Source: an uncultured Gammaproteobacteria bacterium
Lineage (GTDB): Bacteria; Pseudomonadota; Gammaproteobacteria; Steroidobacterales; Woeseiaceae
DNA: 50,062 bases
Assembly: GCA_937899415.1 (NCBI GenBank)
Contig: CALBPI010000073.1
Location: forward strand, 1 to 50,062
Direction: 5' to 3'
Every line of letters starts with the position of its first letter. Position 1 is the stretch's first letter. The notes below the pieces were generated by a model that did no database searches, had not been told where the DNA came from, and saw only the letters and a program-made list of their open reading frames with translations. The position numbers and the translations under genes are program-made. Below are positions 1 through 11,290 of the stretch, in pieces.

Positions 1-209
1 CCTCCTCTACGCCTCCCCCGCGTGCCCGCTGCGCCCGCCCCTTGGGCTTGTAATCTAAAGCCCTCCTGCCCCCCTGCCCTGCCCCTCCCCCGCGACGGCG
101 GCTACACGAGCGCGCGAGCATACGCGGCCTCCCTGATCGTTGCCAGCCCGCTTGTCGACGGCGCAGACGGTCACTAAGCTTGCCGCTTCGTTAACGCTCG
201 GGGGACAGA
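1..209. other. Non-coding start of window with C-rich tract
   Basis: I see no recognisable gene here. Positions 1-100 are strongly C-rich on the plus strand. Between 61 and 91 there are five runs of three to six C (61-63, 69-74, 77-79, 82-85, 87-91) with short spacers, so the minus strand fits a G-quadruplex pattern and the plus strand an i-motif pattern. The last bases carry a purine-rich GGGGGA that serves as the Shine-Dalgarno of the next gene. Whether the first bases belong to the end of an upstream gene cannot be decided. Confidence 0.5.
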
Positions 210-1187
210 ATGAAAGCGGCACTCGTCAAGGCTTACGGACCACCGGATTCCATCGTCGTTGAGGACGTTCCCAGCCCTGAACCGGGCGCAGGCGAGGTGC
301 GCATCCGCATCCGGGCCTGCGGCGTGAACTTCCCCGATGTGCTTATGGTTGCGGGCAAGTATCAGTTCAAACCAGAGATGCCCTTTTCGCCGGGCGCCGA
401 AATGTCGGGCGATATCGATGCGGTTGGCGACGGCGTCAAACACCTCAGCGTCGGTCAGCGCGTGTTCTGCATGGTGGGTCACGGCGGTATGGCCGAGCAG
501 ATCGTGGTGCCGGCCGCCGCAGTGGTGCCAATTCCCGATGCGCTCGACTACCGCGTTGCCGCGGCCATCATGATGACCTATGGCACGTCCTACCACGCAC
601 TCAAGCAGCGCGCGCAGATTCAGCCCGGTGAAACACTGCTTGTGCTCGGTGCTGCGGGCGGCGTCGGTCTTGCCGCTGTGGAACTGGGCGTGAAAATGGG
701 CGCGCGCGTAATTGCAGCTGCCAGCAACGAGGAAAAACTGGACCTGGCGCGACAGTACGGGGCCAGCGAGTGCATCAACTACACTGAGGTGTCGCTCAAG
801 GACACGGTCAAGGCCATGACCGGTGGTCAGGGCGTCGACGTCATCTACGATCCTGTGGGTGGCGCGCTCTTTGATGACTGCCTGCGCGCGCTGGCCTGGC
901 GCGGTCGGCTGCTCGTGATTGGATTCGCAAGCGGCGAGATTCCGGCGGCGCCCGCCAACCTGCCCTTGCTCAAGGGGGCCTCGGTCGTTGGTGTGTTCTG
1001 GGGCGCCTTCACGCAGCGCGAGCGCGAGGCCAATGACGAGAACACACGCGAGCTGATGCAGTGGCTGCTGGCCGGCGAGCTCAAACCGCATGTCGGCTCC
1101 GTGTTGCCGCTCGACCAGGCGGCCGAGGCCATGAACATCCTGGCGCGCCGCCAGGCCATGGGAAAGGTCGTCATCGAAATGCCCTGA
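210..1187 (+). CDS. Quinone oxidoreductase-like NADPH-dependent MDR protein
   Basis: 325-residue medium-chain dehydrogenase/reductase of the quinone oxidoreductase type, probably a cytosolic NADPH-dependent reductase of quinones or enones. The N-terminal GroES-like domain contains GVNFPDVLMVAGKY (residues about 39-52), usual for the zinc-free QOR branch; no zinc-binding Cys/His set is seen. The nucleotide-binding domain has the loop LVLGAAGGVGLAAVELG (about 145-161). The start is the ATG at 210 behind GGGGGA. The gene stands alone upstream of the ilvC leader and shares no promoter signal with it. Substrate cannot be inferred; the family also includes enoyl reductases. The family call is firm, the reaction is not. 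Confidence 0.85.
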   Translation: MKAALVKAYGPPDSIVVEDVPSPEPGAGEVRIRIRACGVNFPDVLMVAGKYQFKPEMPFSPGAEMSGDIDAVGDGVKHLSVGQRVFCMVGHGGMAEQIVVPAAAVVPIPDALDYRVAAAIMMTYGTSYHALKQRAQIQPGETLLVLGAAGGVGLAAVELGVKMGARVIAAASNEEKLDLARQYGASECINYTEVSLKDTVKAMTGGQGVDVIYDPVGGALFDDCLRALAWRGRLLVIGFASGEIPAAPANLPLLKGASVVGVFWGAFTQREREANDENTRELMQWLLAGELKPHVGSVLPLDQAAEAMNILARRQAMGKVVIEMP

Positions 1188-1264
1188 ACGCCTGCGGCGC
1201 GCATAGTTTCATCTGGAAGCTTTTTTGCCTCACGACAGCGGCTCAAGCGAAGCTAAAAAAGCGT

Positions 1265-1293
1265 TTGACAGTGCCGATACCATTGACGATGAT
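1265..1293 (+). promoter_or_regulatory. Candidate sigma-70 promoter of the ilvC-leu operon
   Basis: A perfect -35 hexamer TTGACA lies at 1265-1270, then a 17-base spacer, then GATGAT (4 of 6 matches to TATAAT) at 1288-1293. An A-tract at 1255-1260 just upstream could act as an UP element. That A-tract is also one arm of an 8-bp inverted repeat (GCTTTTTT at 1219-1226 with AAAAAAGC at 1255-1262). Transcription would begin near 1300, about 22 bases before the leader peptide. Confidence 0.55.
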
Positions 1294-1321
1294 CGCCGGG
1301 ATTATTAGGACGCGACTTTCG

Positions 1322-1390
1322 ATGACGCGCACTCACAATGACAACTCGCTCGCTCTAGTCCTGCTCCTTACGGTCGCGGGGTCCGGCTAG
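1322..1390 (+). CDS. Branched-chain amino acid leader peptide
   Basis: A 22-codon ORF whose middle reads SLALVLLLTV, with five Leu and two Val codons at 1349-1375 and no Ile. Leu codons include CTA and CTT, which are uncommon in this GC-rich DNA and would sharpen stalling. An AGGA at 1307-1310 lies 11 bases before the ATG. The stop codon (1388-1390) lies inside the left arm of a hairpin, and an intrinsic terminator follows at 1421-1454. This layout is that of ribosome-mediated attenuation of ilv/leu operons: a ribosome short of Leu- or Val-tRNA would stall and favour read-through into ilvC. The peptide itself has no expected function beyond control. Confidence 0.8.
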   Translation: MTRTHNDNSLALVLLLTVAGSG

Positions 1391-1454
1391 CTGTTGCCAA
1401 AGACAGCCAGCCCGAGCAAGGCCCCGCATCCAGAACTGGTAGCGGGGCTTTTTT
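1376..1454 (+). terminator. Attenuator of the ilvC-leuACDB operon
   Basis: The terminator stem is GCCCCGC (1421-1427) with GCGGGGC (1442-1448), followed by six T (1449-1454). A competing 8-bp pairing exists between GCGGGGTC (1376-1383), inside the end of the leader ORF, and GGCCCCGC (1420-1427). A pause hairpin sits between them: 1385-1394 with 1403-1412, one mismatch. A ribosome stalled at 1349-1369 leaves 1376-1383 free, so the antiterminator can form. A ribosome at the stop codon covers 1376-1383 and lets the terminator form. The structures were read by eye, not folded computationally. Confidence 0.8.
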
Positions 1455-1489
1455 GTAACTGACGGCAGCACAACGCACAGGAAACGACA

Positions 1490-2476
1490 ATGAAAATGTA
1501 CGGCGAATCAGACGTGAATCATGACGCACTGCGTGGCGGCAAGATCGCGATCATCGGTTATGGCAGCCAGGGCCGTGCCCACGCCTCCAATCTCAAAGAC
1601 TCGGGCTACGACGTTGTCGTCGGTTTGCGTGAGGGCGGCGCCTCGTGGCCGCGTGCTGAAGCCGACGGTCACACCGTCGCCACGCCGGCCGAGGCCGCCG
1701 AAGGTGCTGCACTCGTTGCGCTGCTGACACCCGACGTGTCGCAGGGCGCACTGTACAAGGCGATCGAGCCCAATCTGGGGCAAGGCGCCGCCCTGCTCTT
1801 CGCGCACGGCTTCAACATTCAGTACGGACAGATCGAGCCACGCGCCGATCTCGATGTCGTAATGATCGCACCCAAGGGTCCCGGCGACCTCGTCCGGCGC
1901 CAGTACCTCGAAGGTCGTGGCGTGCCCTGCCTGGTCGCGGTGGCAGCAGACGCGACGGGCAACGCGTTCGCCAAGGCGCTGTGCTACGCCGATGGCCTGG
2001 GTGGCGCGCGCGCAGGCGTGCTCGAGACCACGTTCAAGGAAGAGACCGAGACGGATCTGTTTGGTGAGCAGGCTGTGCTCTGCGGCGGCGCTACAGAACT
2101 CGTACTGAAGGGCTATGAGACGCTCGTTGAGGCGGGCTACCAGCCCGAGGTGGCGTATTACGAGTGCCTGCATGAGCTCAAGCTCATCGTCGACCTGCTG
2201 CACGAAGGCGGGCTCAAGAAGATGCACGAGTTCATCTCCGAAACAGCGCAATGGGGCGACCTCATCAGCGGTCCCCGGGTCATCGACGACCGCGTCAAAG
2301 AGAGCATGAAGGCCGTGCTGACCGACATTCAGGAAGGCAAGTTCGCACGTGACTGGATCGCCGAGAACGAGAACGGCCTGCCCGAATACCGCAGGCTCAT
2401 GAATCAAGACCTCGAGCACCCTATCGAAACGGTGGGTGCGGGGCTCAGGGACAAGATGCCCTGGTTGAACAAGTGA
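1490..2476 (+). CDS. ilvC: Ketol-acid reductoisomerase (NADP+), class I
   Basis: Second common step of valine and isoleucine synthesis: converts 2-acetolactate or 2-aceto-2-hydroxybutyrate to the 2,3-dihydroxy acids, with NADPH and Mg2+. 328 residues, the usual length of the short class I enzyme. The Rossmann motif is [17 protein letters not shown] (residues about 19-35). The C-terminal domain carries the metal-binding stretch [17 protein letters not shown] (about 184-200) and a second acidic helix near [13 protein letters not shown]. The start is ATG 1490 behind AGGAAA; an in-frame ATG at 1496 is also possible. It is the first structural gene after the attenuator. Acetohydroxyacid synthase, often upstream, is not in the window. 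Confidence 0.97.
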   Translation: MKMYGESDVNHDALRGGKIAIIGYGSQGRAHASNLKDSGYDVVVGLREGGASWPRAEADGHTVATPAEAAEGAALVALLTPDVSQGALYKAIEPNLGQGAALLFAHGFNIQYGQIEPRADLDVVMIAPKGPGDLVRRQYLEGRGVPCLVAVAADATGNAFAKALCYADGLGGARAGVLETTFKEETETDLFGEQAVLCGGATELVLKGYETLVEAGYQPEVAYYECLHELKLIVDLLHEGGLKKMHEFISETAQWGDLISGPRVIDDRVKESMKAVLTDIQEGKFARDWIAENENGLPEYRRLMNQDLEHPIETVGAGLRDKMPWLNK

Positions 2477-2508
2477 ACTGACGGCAGGTAGGCCGCAAGG
2501 AGTTCGAG

Positions 2509-4086
2509 ATGGCAGTAGCAGACGAGAATCGCGTTCGTATCTTTGACACGACGCTGCGCGACGGCGAACAGGCGCCGGGATGCAGCATGACGCTTTCTGA
2601 AAAACTTCGCGTCGCGCGGGCCCTCGATCAACTACGTGTCGATGTCATCGAGGCGGGCTTCGCGGCCGCCTCGCCGGGTGACCTCGAGTCCGTCGCGGCC
2701 GTGGCACGGGAGGTGCAGCACGCCAGCGTCGCGAGCCTGGCGCGCTGCAACCCCGAGGACATTGAAAAGGCCTGGGAGGCCGTACAGCACGCAGCCAAAC
2801 CGCGGATTCACGTGTTCGTGGCCACGAGTGAGATTCATCGCACGCACAAGCTCAACATGGCGCGTGAGGAAATCCTCAACACGGCTGTTGGCGCCATCCG
2901 TATGGCGCGTGAGCGCTGTGCGGACATTGAGTTCTCGCCCGAGGATGCCTCACGCACAGAGCCTGAGTTCCTGACGGAAATCGTGACGGCCGCTATTGAG
3001 GCCGGAGCGACGACGATTAACGTTCCCGACACCGTGGGCTATACGGTGCCCCAGGAATTCGAGGCCTTGTTCCGCCACCTCATCGAAACGGTGCCCAACG
3101 TTGCGGACGCGATTCTCTCGGTGCATTGCCATGATGACCTGGGGATGGCCGTGGCGAACAGCCTTGCGGCCGTGCGCGGCGGGGCGCGCCAGGTCGAGTG
3201 CACGATTAATGGGATCGGAGAACGTGCGGGCAATTGTTCGCTCGAAGAAGTGGTCATGGCCATCGACACGCGCGCCGAGTGGTTCGGTTTGCACACTAAT
3301 GTCGATACCACGCGCCTCTACCCGACAGCGCGACTCGTCTCGTCGATCACGGGGATGCACATTCCGCGCAACAAGGCGATCGTCGGCGATAACGCATTTG
3401 CGCATGAGGCCGGCATCCACCAGCACGGCATGCTCAAGCACGCATCGACGTACGAAATCATGCGACCCGAGCGCGTCGGCATCAGCCGGTCCAATCTGGT
3501 GCTGGGCAAGCACAGCGGGCGCCACGCGTTTCGTGACCGCATCGCTGAGCTGGGTTTTGAGCTTGACGACTTCTCGCTGAACGCAGCGTTTAATCGCTTC
3601 AAGGCGCTGGCCGACAAGAAGAAGGATATCTACGACAGCGACATTGAAGCGCTGGTCATGAATGACCCGGGCGGCAATGATGGCCCCTGGTATCTCGATG
3701 ACCTGACCGTGACGACCTCCACCGGCGCGCACGCCACGGCAACGGTCGATATGCACCGTGGCGATGCGCCTCACGTTGTGGAAGCCGCTGTCGGCGGCGG
3801 CCCCGTCGAAGCCGCCTGCATGGCGCTGGAGCGCATCACAGGCATCAACCTCGAGCTGCAGCACTACGACGTGCGCGGCGTCAGCATCGGTGAGGACGCC
3901 CAGGGTGAGGTCACGATTACGGTTACGTTCAGCGGCGCGACCTACCGCGGTCACGGCATCAGCACCGACATTGTCGAGGCAAGCGCACGGGCCTGGCTCG
4001 AAGTGATCAACCGTATCCTGCGTCGCCGCGAGAAAGGCCTCGACGACCTGGGTGGCGGCGAAGAAGCCGTGCAAGCCACCATCTGA
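2509..4086 (+). CDS. leuA: 2-isopropylmalate synthase
   Basis: First committed step of leucine synthesis: condenses 2-oxoisovalerate with acetyl-CoA. 525 residues, typical of the long bacterial form. The TIM-barrel domain begins with [16 protein letters not shown] (residues about 12-27). The metal and substrate site is seen in [15 protein letters not shown] (about 204-218) and [23 protein letters not shown] motif follows, then a linker and a C-terminal LeuA dimer domain (from about residue 395) that in the family binds leucine for feedback inhibition. The start has a strong AAGGAG Shine-Dalgarno. It follows ilvC by 32 bases, so both are under the attenuator. Confidence 0.97.
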   Translation: MAVADENRVRIFDTTLRDGEQAPGCSMTLSEKLRVARALDQLRVDVIEAGFAAASPGDLESVAAVAREVQHASVASLARCNPEDIEKAWEAVQHAAKPRIHVFVATSEIHRTHKLNMAREEILNTAVGAIRMARERCADIEFSPEDASRTEPEFLTEIVTAAIEAGATTINVPDTVGYTVPQEFEALFRHLIETVPNVADAILSVHCHDDLGMAVANSLAAVRGGARQVECTINGIGERAGNCSLEEVVMAIDTRAEWFGLHTNVDTTRLYPTARLVSSITGMHIPRNKAIVGDNAFAHEAGIHQHGMLKHASTYEIMRPERVGISRSNLVLGKHSGRHAFRDRIAELGFELDDFSLNAAFNRFKALADKKKDIYDSDIEALVMNDPGGNDGPWYLDDLTVTTSTGAHATATVDMHRGDAPHVVEAAVGGGPVEAACMALERITGINLELQHYDVRGVSIGEDAQGEVTITVTFSGATYRGHGISTDIVEASARAWLEVINRILRRREKGLDDLGGGEEAVQATI

Positions 4087-4094
4087 GCGTCACG

Positions 4095-5495
4095 ATGGCG
4101 AAAACACTGTTCGAAAAAGTGTGGGCGTCGCACGTCGTCACACCGGAGACGGCGGAAACGCCAACGGTGCTCTACATCGACCTGCACCTCATTCACGAGG
4201 TCACCAGTCCGCAGGCGTTCACGGTCTTGCGCGAACGCGGCCTGCCTGTACGGCGCGTCGACCGCACCCTGGCCACGATGGACCACTCCACGCCGACCAC
4301 GCCCGTGCGCAAGCTCGCCGACATCGATGTGGTTGGGCCCTCTGCGGCTGCGCAGATCCGGCAAATGCAGAAGAACTGCGCCGAGTTCGGGATTCCGTTG
4401 CGTGACTTCGACAGTGATGAGCGCGGCATCGTGCACATCATTGGCCCGGAGCTCGGCGCCACACAGCCGGGCAAGACCATCGTCTGTGGTGACAGCCACA
4501 CGTCCACGCATGGTGCGTTTGGTGCGTTGGCCTTCGGGATAGGCACCACGGAGGTCGGCCATGTGCTGGCCACGCAGTGCCTCTTGCAACGCAGACCTAA
4601 AACGATGGCCGTCGAGGTGTCGGGTGCCTTGCCCGAGGGCGTCACGGCAAAAGACCTGATCCTCGCGATCATCGGGCGAACGGGCGTCGACGGCGGCACG
4701 GGACACGTTATCGAGTACCGCGGCGATGCCGTACGCGCGCTCGACATGGCGGGTCGGATGACCGTGTGCAACATGTCAATCGAAGCCGGCGCACGAGCGG
4801 GCATGATTGCGCCGGACGACACGACGTTTGAATACCTCGCGGGACGCAAACTGGCACCTCAGGGCGCGGCCTTTGATGCGGCCGTGACGGGTTGGCGCGA
4901 GCTCGCAACCGATTCGGGCGCTGCGTTCGACACGACCGTGCACATCGATGCCGGCGCGCTCTCGCCTATGGTGACCTTCGGTACCAACCCGGGCATGGTC
5001 GTTGGTATTAACGCGCCACTGCCCGAGGCACCCAGTGATGGCAGCTGGGACCGTGCGCTCGAGTACATGCAGCTTGAAGCTGGCAAGCCGATCGCAGGCA
5101 CTCCTGTTGATGTCGTGTTTGTCGGCAGCTGCACCAATGCGCGCCTGCCCGACCTCGAAGCTACGGCTCGTGTGCTTGAAGGTCGACGCGTTGCGCAAGG
5201 CGTGCGCATGCTCGTCGTGCCAGGTTCGCAGGCCGTCAAGGCCGAGGCGGAAGCGCGCGGTCTGCATCGGATCTTTGAGGCCGCCGGCGCCGAATGGCGC
5301 GAATCGGGTTGTTCGATGTGTCTGGGGATGAACGGCGACACGGTCGCCGCCGGCAAGCTCGCGGTGAGCACGAGCAATCGTAATTTTGAGGGCCGCCAGG
5401 GTGTCGGTGCGCGCACGGTACTCGCGAGCCCCGCTACAGCGGCCGCCAGTGCGGTCGCCGGTCGCATCGCTGATGCGCGGCAACTTGCCCACTGA
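4095..5495 (+). CDS. leuC: 3-isopropylmalate dehydratase large subunit
   Basis: Aconitase-family large subunit which, with LeuD, isomerises 2- to 3-isopropylmalate in leucine synthesis. 466 residues, the expected length. Motifs seen: [20 protein letters not shown] (residues about 132-151), [14 protein letters not shown] (about 344-357) with the first cluster cysteine, and [10 protein letters not shown] (about 404-413) with the other two Cys ligands of the [4Fe-4S] cluster. It starts eight bases after leuA and ends just before leuD, whose Shine-Dalgarno overlaps the leuC stop. The ribosome-binding site is weak, so translation may depend on leuA. Confidence 0.97.
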   Translation: MAKTLFEKVWASHVVTPETAETPTVLYIDLHLIHEVTSPQAFTVLRERGLPVRRVDRTLATMDHSTPTTPVRKLADIDVVGPSAAAQIRQMQKNCAEFGIPLRDFDSDERGIVHIIGPELGATQPGKTIVCGDSHTSTHGAFGALAFGIGTTEVGHVLATQCLLQRRPKTMAVEVSGALPEGVTAKDLILAIIGRTGVDGGTGHVIEYRGDAVRALDMAGRMTVCNMSIEAGARAGMIAPDDTTFEYLAGRKLAPQGAAFDAAVTGWRELATDSGAAFDTTVHIDAGALSPMVTFGTNPGMVVGINAPLPEAPSDGSWDRALEYMQLEAGKPIAGTPVDVVFVGSCTNARLPDLEATARVLEGRRVAQGVRMLVVPGSQAVKAEAEARGLHRIFEAAGAEWRESGCSMCLGMNGDTVAAGKLAVSTSNRNFEGRQGVGARTVLASPATAAASAVAGRIADARQLAH

Positions 5496-5505
5496 AGGCA
5501 CGGAC

Positions 5506-6105
5506 ATGGAACCCATCACTGTCTTTTCGTCGCAAACGGTATTGCTGCCGCGCGCCGACGTCGATACCGACCAGATTATCCCCGCGCGCTTCCTGACCAC
5601 CACGAGTCGTGAGGGTCTCGGTGACGCCTTGTTTGCCGACTGGCGCTACGACGGCGACGGCGCAAGCAACGCTAAGTTCATCCTTAATCAGCCCGAGTCT
5701 AAAGGTGCGCAGGTGCTTGTCGCCGGGCGCAACTTTGGTTGCGGTTCGTCGAGGGAGCACGCGCCCTGGGCGCTCGCCGACTACGGTTTCCGTGCCGTGA
5801 TCTCCACCGAGATCGCTGACATCTTCCGCTCCAACTCACTGAAGAACGGCCTGTTGCCGATTGTGGTGTCGGCCGCGTTTCATGAGCAACTGCTGGCCGA
5901 ACCCTGCGTCGTCGAAGTCAGTCTCGAAACGCGCACGGTGCGACTCGTCGATGGGCCGCACGCTGACGCATCAGAGACGTTTGAGATCGACGACTTTTCA
6001 CGCTACTGCCTTATGCGCGGGACCGACCAGCTGGGCTTCCTGCTCGATCGCGTGGACGCCATCAGTGCATTCGAAGCTCAGCGCGACGACACGGCACCTG
6101 CATGA
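5506..6105 (+). CDS. leuD: 3-isopropylmalate dehydratase small subunit
   Basis: Swivelling-domain partner of LeuC in the isopropylmalate isomerase. 199 residues from the ATG at 5506; the frame is open further upstream, but the N-terminus [20 protein letters not shown] matches the family start and a GAAGG lies ahead of it, overlapping the leuC stop. The family motifs DQIIPARFL and [17 protein letters not shown] are intact. It ends in an ATGA overlap with leuB, which suggests translational coupling. Confidence 0.96.
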   Translation: MEPITVFSSQTVLLPRADVDTDQIIPARFLTTTSREGLGDALFADWRYDGDGASNAKFILNQPESKGAQVLVAGRNFGCGSSREHAPWALADYGFRAVISTEIADIFRSNSLKNGLLPIVVSAAFHEQLLAEPCVVEVSLETRTVRLVDGPHADASETFEIDDFSRYCLMRGTDQLGFLLDRVDAISAFEAQRDDTAPA

Positions 6106-7175
6106 AAGCACAACTTGTCGCCCTGCCCGGTGACGGCATCGGGCCTGAAGTCGCGGCTGCGGGCGTTGCCGTTTTGAATGCGGTTGCCAATCAGTTCGGC
6201 CACGACTTTGAAATCAACGAGCACCCCATGGGGGGTGCGGCCATCGACGCCACGGGTGATCCGCTGCCCGCGACGACGCTGAGCGCCTGCCGCGAGGCCG
6301 ATGCTGTACTGCTGGGCGCAGTGGGTGGTCCGGCCTGGGCGGATCGCCCGCTGGGCCAGCGGCCCGAGAACGGTCTGCTGCGTCTGCGCAGCGCGCTAGG
6401 GCTTTACGCCAATCTGCGCCCGGTCAGTGTCTACGCCGCCCTGCGTGATGCCTCACCCTTGCGCCCCGAGCGCATCGAGGGTGTCGATATCCTGGTCGTG
6501 CGCGAACTGACGGGCGGCATTTATTTTGGCGACAAACGTGAGGGCACGGACGAAGCTGAGGACGTGTGCCGCTACACGCGTACGGAAATCGAACGCATCG
6601 TACGGCTGGCCGCCGAGCTCGCAAGGTCGCGCCGGGGCCACCTGACCTCGGTCGACAAAGCCAATGTGTTGGCGACATCACGATTGTGGCGTGCCACGGT
6701 CGATGCGGTCGCGGGGTCGCTCGAAGACGTGACGCTGGAGCATTTGCTCGTCGACGCAACGGCCATGCATTTGATCAACGCGCCCGCGCGGTTTGATGTC
6801 ATCGTCACCGAAAACCTGTTTGGTGACATTCTGACGGACGAGGCCGCAACCATCGCGGGCTCGCTGGGCCTGCTGCCGTCAGCGTCGCTGGGAGACGCGC
6901 GCCACGAACACGGCTTGCGCGGCCTGTATGAACCCATCCATGGCTCAGCACCCGACATTGCAGGTCAAGGCATTGCCAATCCCGTGGGGACGATCGCGAG
7001 CGTGGCAATGCTGCTGCGCCACAGCCTCGCGCTTGAGACGGAAGCCGCAGCCGTAGAAGCGGCGCTGGAGCGCGCACTCGCTGCGGGTGCCCGCACTGCC
7101 GATATTGCAGGCGACCGCCCTGCTCTGTCGACATCGGACATGGCAGACGCGATCCTGAGTGCGCTGGCGGGTTAG
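6102..7175 (+). CDS. leuB: 3-isopropylmalate dehydrogenase
   Basis: Oxidative decarboxylation of 3-isopropylmalate with NAD+, the last specific step before transamination to leucine. 357 residues. Motifs: [10 protein letters not shown] at the N-terminus, [10 protein letters not shown] (about 69-78), [10 protein letters not shown] (about 131-140), [12 protein letters not shown] (about 231-242) with the metal-binding Asp residues, and the NAD-binding stretch [15 protein letters not shown] (about 277-291). It starts four bases inside leuD. Its TAG stop at 7173-7175 overlaps the stop codon of metX, coded on the other strand. No terminator is visible between the two. Confidence 0.97.
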   Translation: MKAQLVALPGDGIGPEVAAAGVAVLNAVANQFGHDFEINEHPMGGAAIDATGDPLPATTLSACREADAVLLGAVGGPAWADRPLGQRPENGLLRLRSALGLYANLRPVSVYAALRDASPLRPERIEGVDILVVRELTGGIYFGDKREGTDEAEDVCRYTRTEIERIVRLAAELARSRRGHLTSVDKANVLATSRLWRATVDAVAGSLEDVTLEHLLVDATAMHLINAPARFDVIVTENLFGDILTDEAATIAGSLGLLPSASLGDARHEHGLRGLYEPIHGSAPDIAGQGIANPVGTIASVAMLLRHSLALETEAAAVEAALERALAAGARTADIAGDRPALSTSDMADAILSALAG

Positions 7176-8277
7176 GCCGTTCCGCAGGCTGCCACGCTGG
7201 CACTGCCACAGCGACGAAACTCGGTGATCATCTCGGCCAGCGGCTCAAGATCGATCAGGAAGCCATCGTGCCCGTGGGCACTGTCGAGCTCTCGATAGGT
7301 TGCGGCCGGCAAATGCGCCGCAAGCGTCTGTTGCTCGCGCGGCGGATACAGCACGTCTGAGGTGACCGCGACGATCAACGCCGGGCTACGGATGCCGGCC
7401 AACACCTCGAGGTAGTCACCGCCACGCCCGCGACCGAGATCGTGACTGTCCATCGCTTGCGTTAACCGGAAATAGCTCGCTGCGTCGAAGCGCTCCACGA
7501 GTTTTCGGCCCTGGTACTGCAGGTACGAGGACACATCGAAGCCGTCCTTCTGATCGGGCTTGCGCTCAAAACGCGCCTCGAAGTTCTGCCAGCTTCGGTA
7601 CATGATCATGGCCATCATCCGAGCCGCCGCGAGACCCTGCTTCGGACGGGTGCCGTCCTCGTAGCGCCCTTCAAGCCAGTTTGGATCCGCGACTATAGCG
7701 GCGCGTTGCGACTCACCAACGCCGATGCACCAGGCCGAGTGACGACCTGAGACACCAATCGGCGCGACGGCGTCAACGAACTCCGGATAACTCGCAGCCC
7801 ACTCGAGCGTCTGCATACCGCCCAGGGACGGTCCAATGACGAGCTGCAGGTGTTTGACGCCGAGCGTGTCGAGCAAACGCTTCTGTGCCCGGACCATGTC
7901 GCGAACCGTCACTTCCGGAAAATCCAGGCCGAGACGCCTGCCGTCAGCGGCTGGCGTGTACGGGCCTGAGCTGCCGTAGCAACCGCCGACGACATTGCTG
8001 CAGACAATGAAGTCCCGAGCCGGGTCCAGCGGTGCGCCAGGCCCAATCAGGCCCGGCCACCAGGAGTCGGCATCGGCCGAACCCGTCAGCGCGTGACAGA
8101 CGAGAACCGCATTGCTGCCGTCCTCGGCCAGCGCGCCCCAGGTCCGGTAGGCGATTGTCGGCGCTTCGATGACGGCGCCCGATTCGGTGACGAACGGGTC
8201 GTCCAGGTGCGCCAGCCGGGTCTCCGCAGAGACCCGGCCTGCGGTCACCAGGCGGTCGCTCGTCACGTCGTCTCGCA

Positions 8278-8278
<1 letters not shown>
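7172..8278 (-). CDS. metX: Homoserine O-acyltransferase (MetX family)
   Basis: Alpha/beta-hydrolase acyltransferase, most likely activating homoserine with an acyl-CoA for direct sulfhydrylation by MetY. 368 residues. Visible: the oxyanion-side [16 protein letters not shown], the nucleophile elbow [13 protein letters not shown] (catalytic Ser), the acid Asp in VTSDVLYPP and the His in SAHGHDGFL. Its ATG shares one base with the metY stop codon (TGATG), so it is probably coupled to metY and under the same SAM riboswitch. Some MetX-fold proteins use succinyl-CoA or act on serine; the sequence alone does not settle donor or acceptor, but the metY partner favours homoserine. Confidence 0.92.
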
Positions 8279-10010
<1,732 letters not shown>

Positions 10011-10047
10011 TTTTACGCCCGCAGGGCACCCGAAACAGGGCGATACC

Positions 10048-10353
10048 ATGAAGCCGAATCGCAACATCCAGGGAACACGCCAGCGCGCGGCCGAGCGAGC
10101 GCGCTGCAAGGCGCGGGCCGCGCTGGCCCAGTCCAACGATGTTCATGCGCTGCTCGAGGATTTGTGCACGCCCGCAGAACTGCAGGCGCTCGCGGATCGC
10201 TGGGCCGTCGCGCAACTGCTCGATGAAGGCATGCCGTATCGCGCTATCCAGGACCGGACCGGGGTGAGCGTGACGACCGTCGGCCGCGTCGCCCGCTGCC
10301 TGACGGCGGGCGCCGGCGGTTACCGCAAGGCCTTGACGGCTTCGACGGGCTGA
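10048..10353 (+). CDS. yerC: TrpR-like repressor of YerC/YecD (HisR) family
   Basis: 101-residue DNA-binding protein of the TrpR-like YerC/YecD family. The all-helical core LLEDLCTPAELQALADRWAV (residues about 36-55) is followed by the helix-turn-helix YRAIQDRTGVSVTTVGRVAR. The start chosen is ATG 10048 behind AGGG; an upstream TTG at 9961 would read through the operator-like array and is unlikely. In other bacteria members next to his genes act as histidine-biosynthesis repressors (HisR). Here the gene is 34 bases before hisG on the same strand, which supports that role. The ligand, presumably histidine, is inference. Confidence 0.85.
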   Translation: MKPNRNIQGTRQRAAERARCKARAALAQSNDVHALLEDLCTPAELQALADRWAVAQLLDEGMPYRAIQDRTGVSVTTVGRVARCLTAGAGGYRKALTASTG

Positions 10354-10387
10354 CACCTTTAATTACCCCCCAACAAACGGAAGTCGC

Positions 10388-11290
10388 ATGGACACCGCTG
10401 CTGACCGCCTCAAGATTGCGGTCCAGAAATCAGGCCGCCTCACTGAGCAAACGATGCAACTGCTCGAACGCTGCGGCCTTAAGATCCGCAAGAGCAAGGA
10501 CCAGCTGTTCTGCTACGGCGAGAACATGCCCATCGATCTCTTGCTCGTGCGCGACGACGATATTCCCGGTCTCGTGGGCGAGGACGTCTGCGATCTCGGC
10601 ATCGCCGGACTCAACGTTATCGAAGAGAAACGACTGAACGGCACCTTCGAATCCGGGCAGACCCCCTTCCACGAGCTGCGTCAGCTTGGTTTTGGTGAAT
10701 GCCGGTTATCGCTTGCGGCACCCGAAGCGCAAGAATGGTCGGGCCCGCAGTCTCTCGAAGGACGCCGGATTGCCACAAGCTACCCGGCGCTGACGCGCGA
10801 CTATCTCGACCGCAACGGCGTCAACGCGGACGTTGTGTACTTCTCGGGTGCCGTGGAGATCGCACCGCGTCTTGGTAAAGCGGAGTTCATCAGCGACCTG
10901 GTGTCCACGGGCTCAACGCTTGTCGCCAACCAGCTCGTCGAGCTGGAGACGCTGCTCGATAGCCAGGTGGCCCTGATTCAGACCAATGCCCCGTTGTCCG
11001 ACGCCAAACAGGAATGGATCGACCGCCTGTTGCAGCGTATGGAAGGTGTGATGCAGGTCAGCGAGAGCAAGTACATCATGCTCCACGCGCCGCGCACGGC
11101 GGTGGCTGAGATCACTCGCATTCTGCCGGGCAGCGAGGCGCCCACGATTCTGCCGCTCGAAGGCATTGATGACCGCGTTGCCGTGCACGCTGTGTGTCGC
11201 GAGAACGTGTTCTGGGAAACTCTGGAGAGCCTGAAGGCGGCCGGTGCGAGCAGCATGCTGGTGTTGCCCGTGGAGAAGATGCTCGCATGA
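10388..11290 (+). CDS. hisG: ATP phosphoribosyltransferase, long form
   Basis: First step of histidine synthesis: joins ATP and PRPP. 300 residues, the long HisG form with a C-terminal regulatory domain that mediates histidine feedback in the family; no hisZ is needed or seen. Visible: LKIAVQKSGRLTEQTMQLL near the N-terminus, GEDVCDLGIAGLNVIEE (about 64-80) and the PRPP loop region FISDLVSTGSTLVANQL (about 165-181). A CGGAAG Shine-Dalgarno precedes ATG 10388. It ends in an ATGA overlap with hisD. Confidence 0.97.
   Translation: MDTAADRLKIAVQKSGRLTEQTMQLLERCGLKIRKSKDQLFCYGENMPIDLLLVRDDDIPGLVGEDVCDLGIAGLNVIEEKRLNGTFESGQTPFHELRQLGFGECRLSLAAPEAQEWSGPQSLEGRRIATSYPALTRDYLDRNGVNADVVYFSGAVEIAPRLGKAEFISDLVSTGSTLVANQLVELETLLDSQVALIQTNAPLSDAKQEWIDRLLQRMEGVMQVSESKYIMLHAPRTAVAEITRILPGSEAPTILPLEGIDDRVAVHAVCRENVFWETLESLKAAGASSMLVLPVEKMLA

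Noticed and set aside
1061-1390. 109-codon plus-strand ORF over the end of the oxidoreductase gene
   Set aside because: Only its last 23 codons make sense, as the Leu/Val leader peptide; the rest is out-of-frame coding sequence of the upstream gene.
2950-4074. Long minus-strand ORF opposite leuA
   Set aside because: Antisense shadow of a clear gene; composition typical of a GC-rich non-coding frame.
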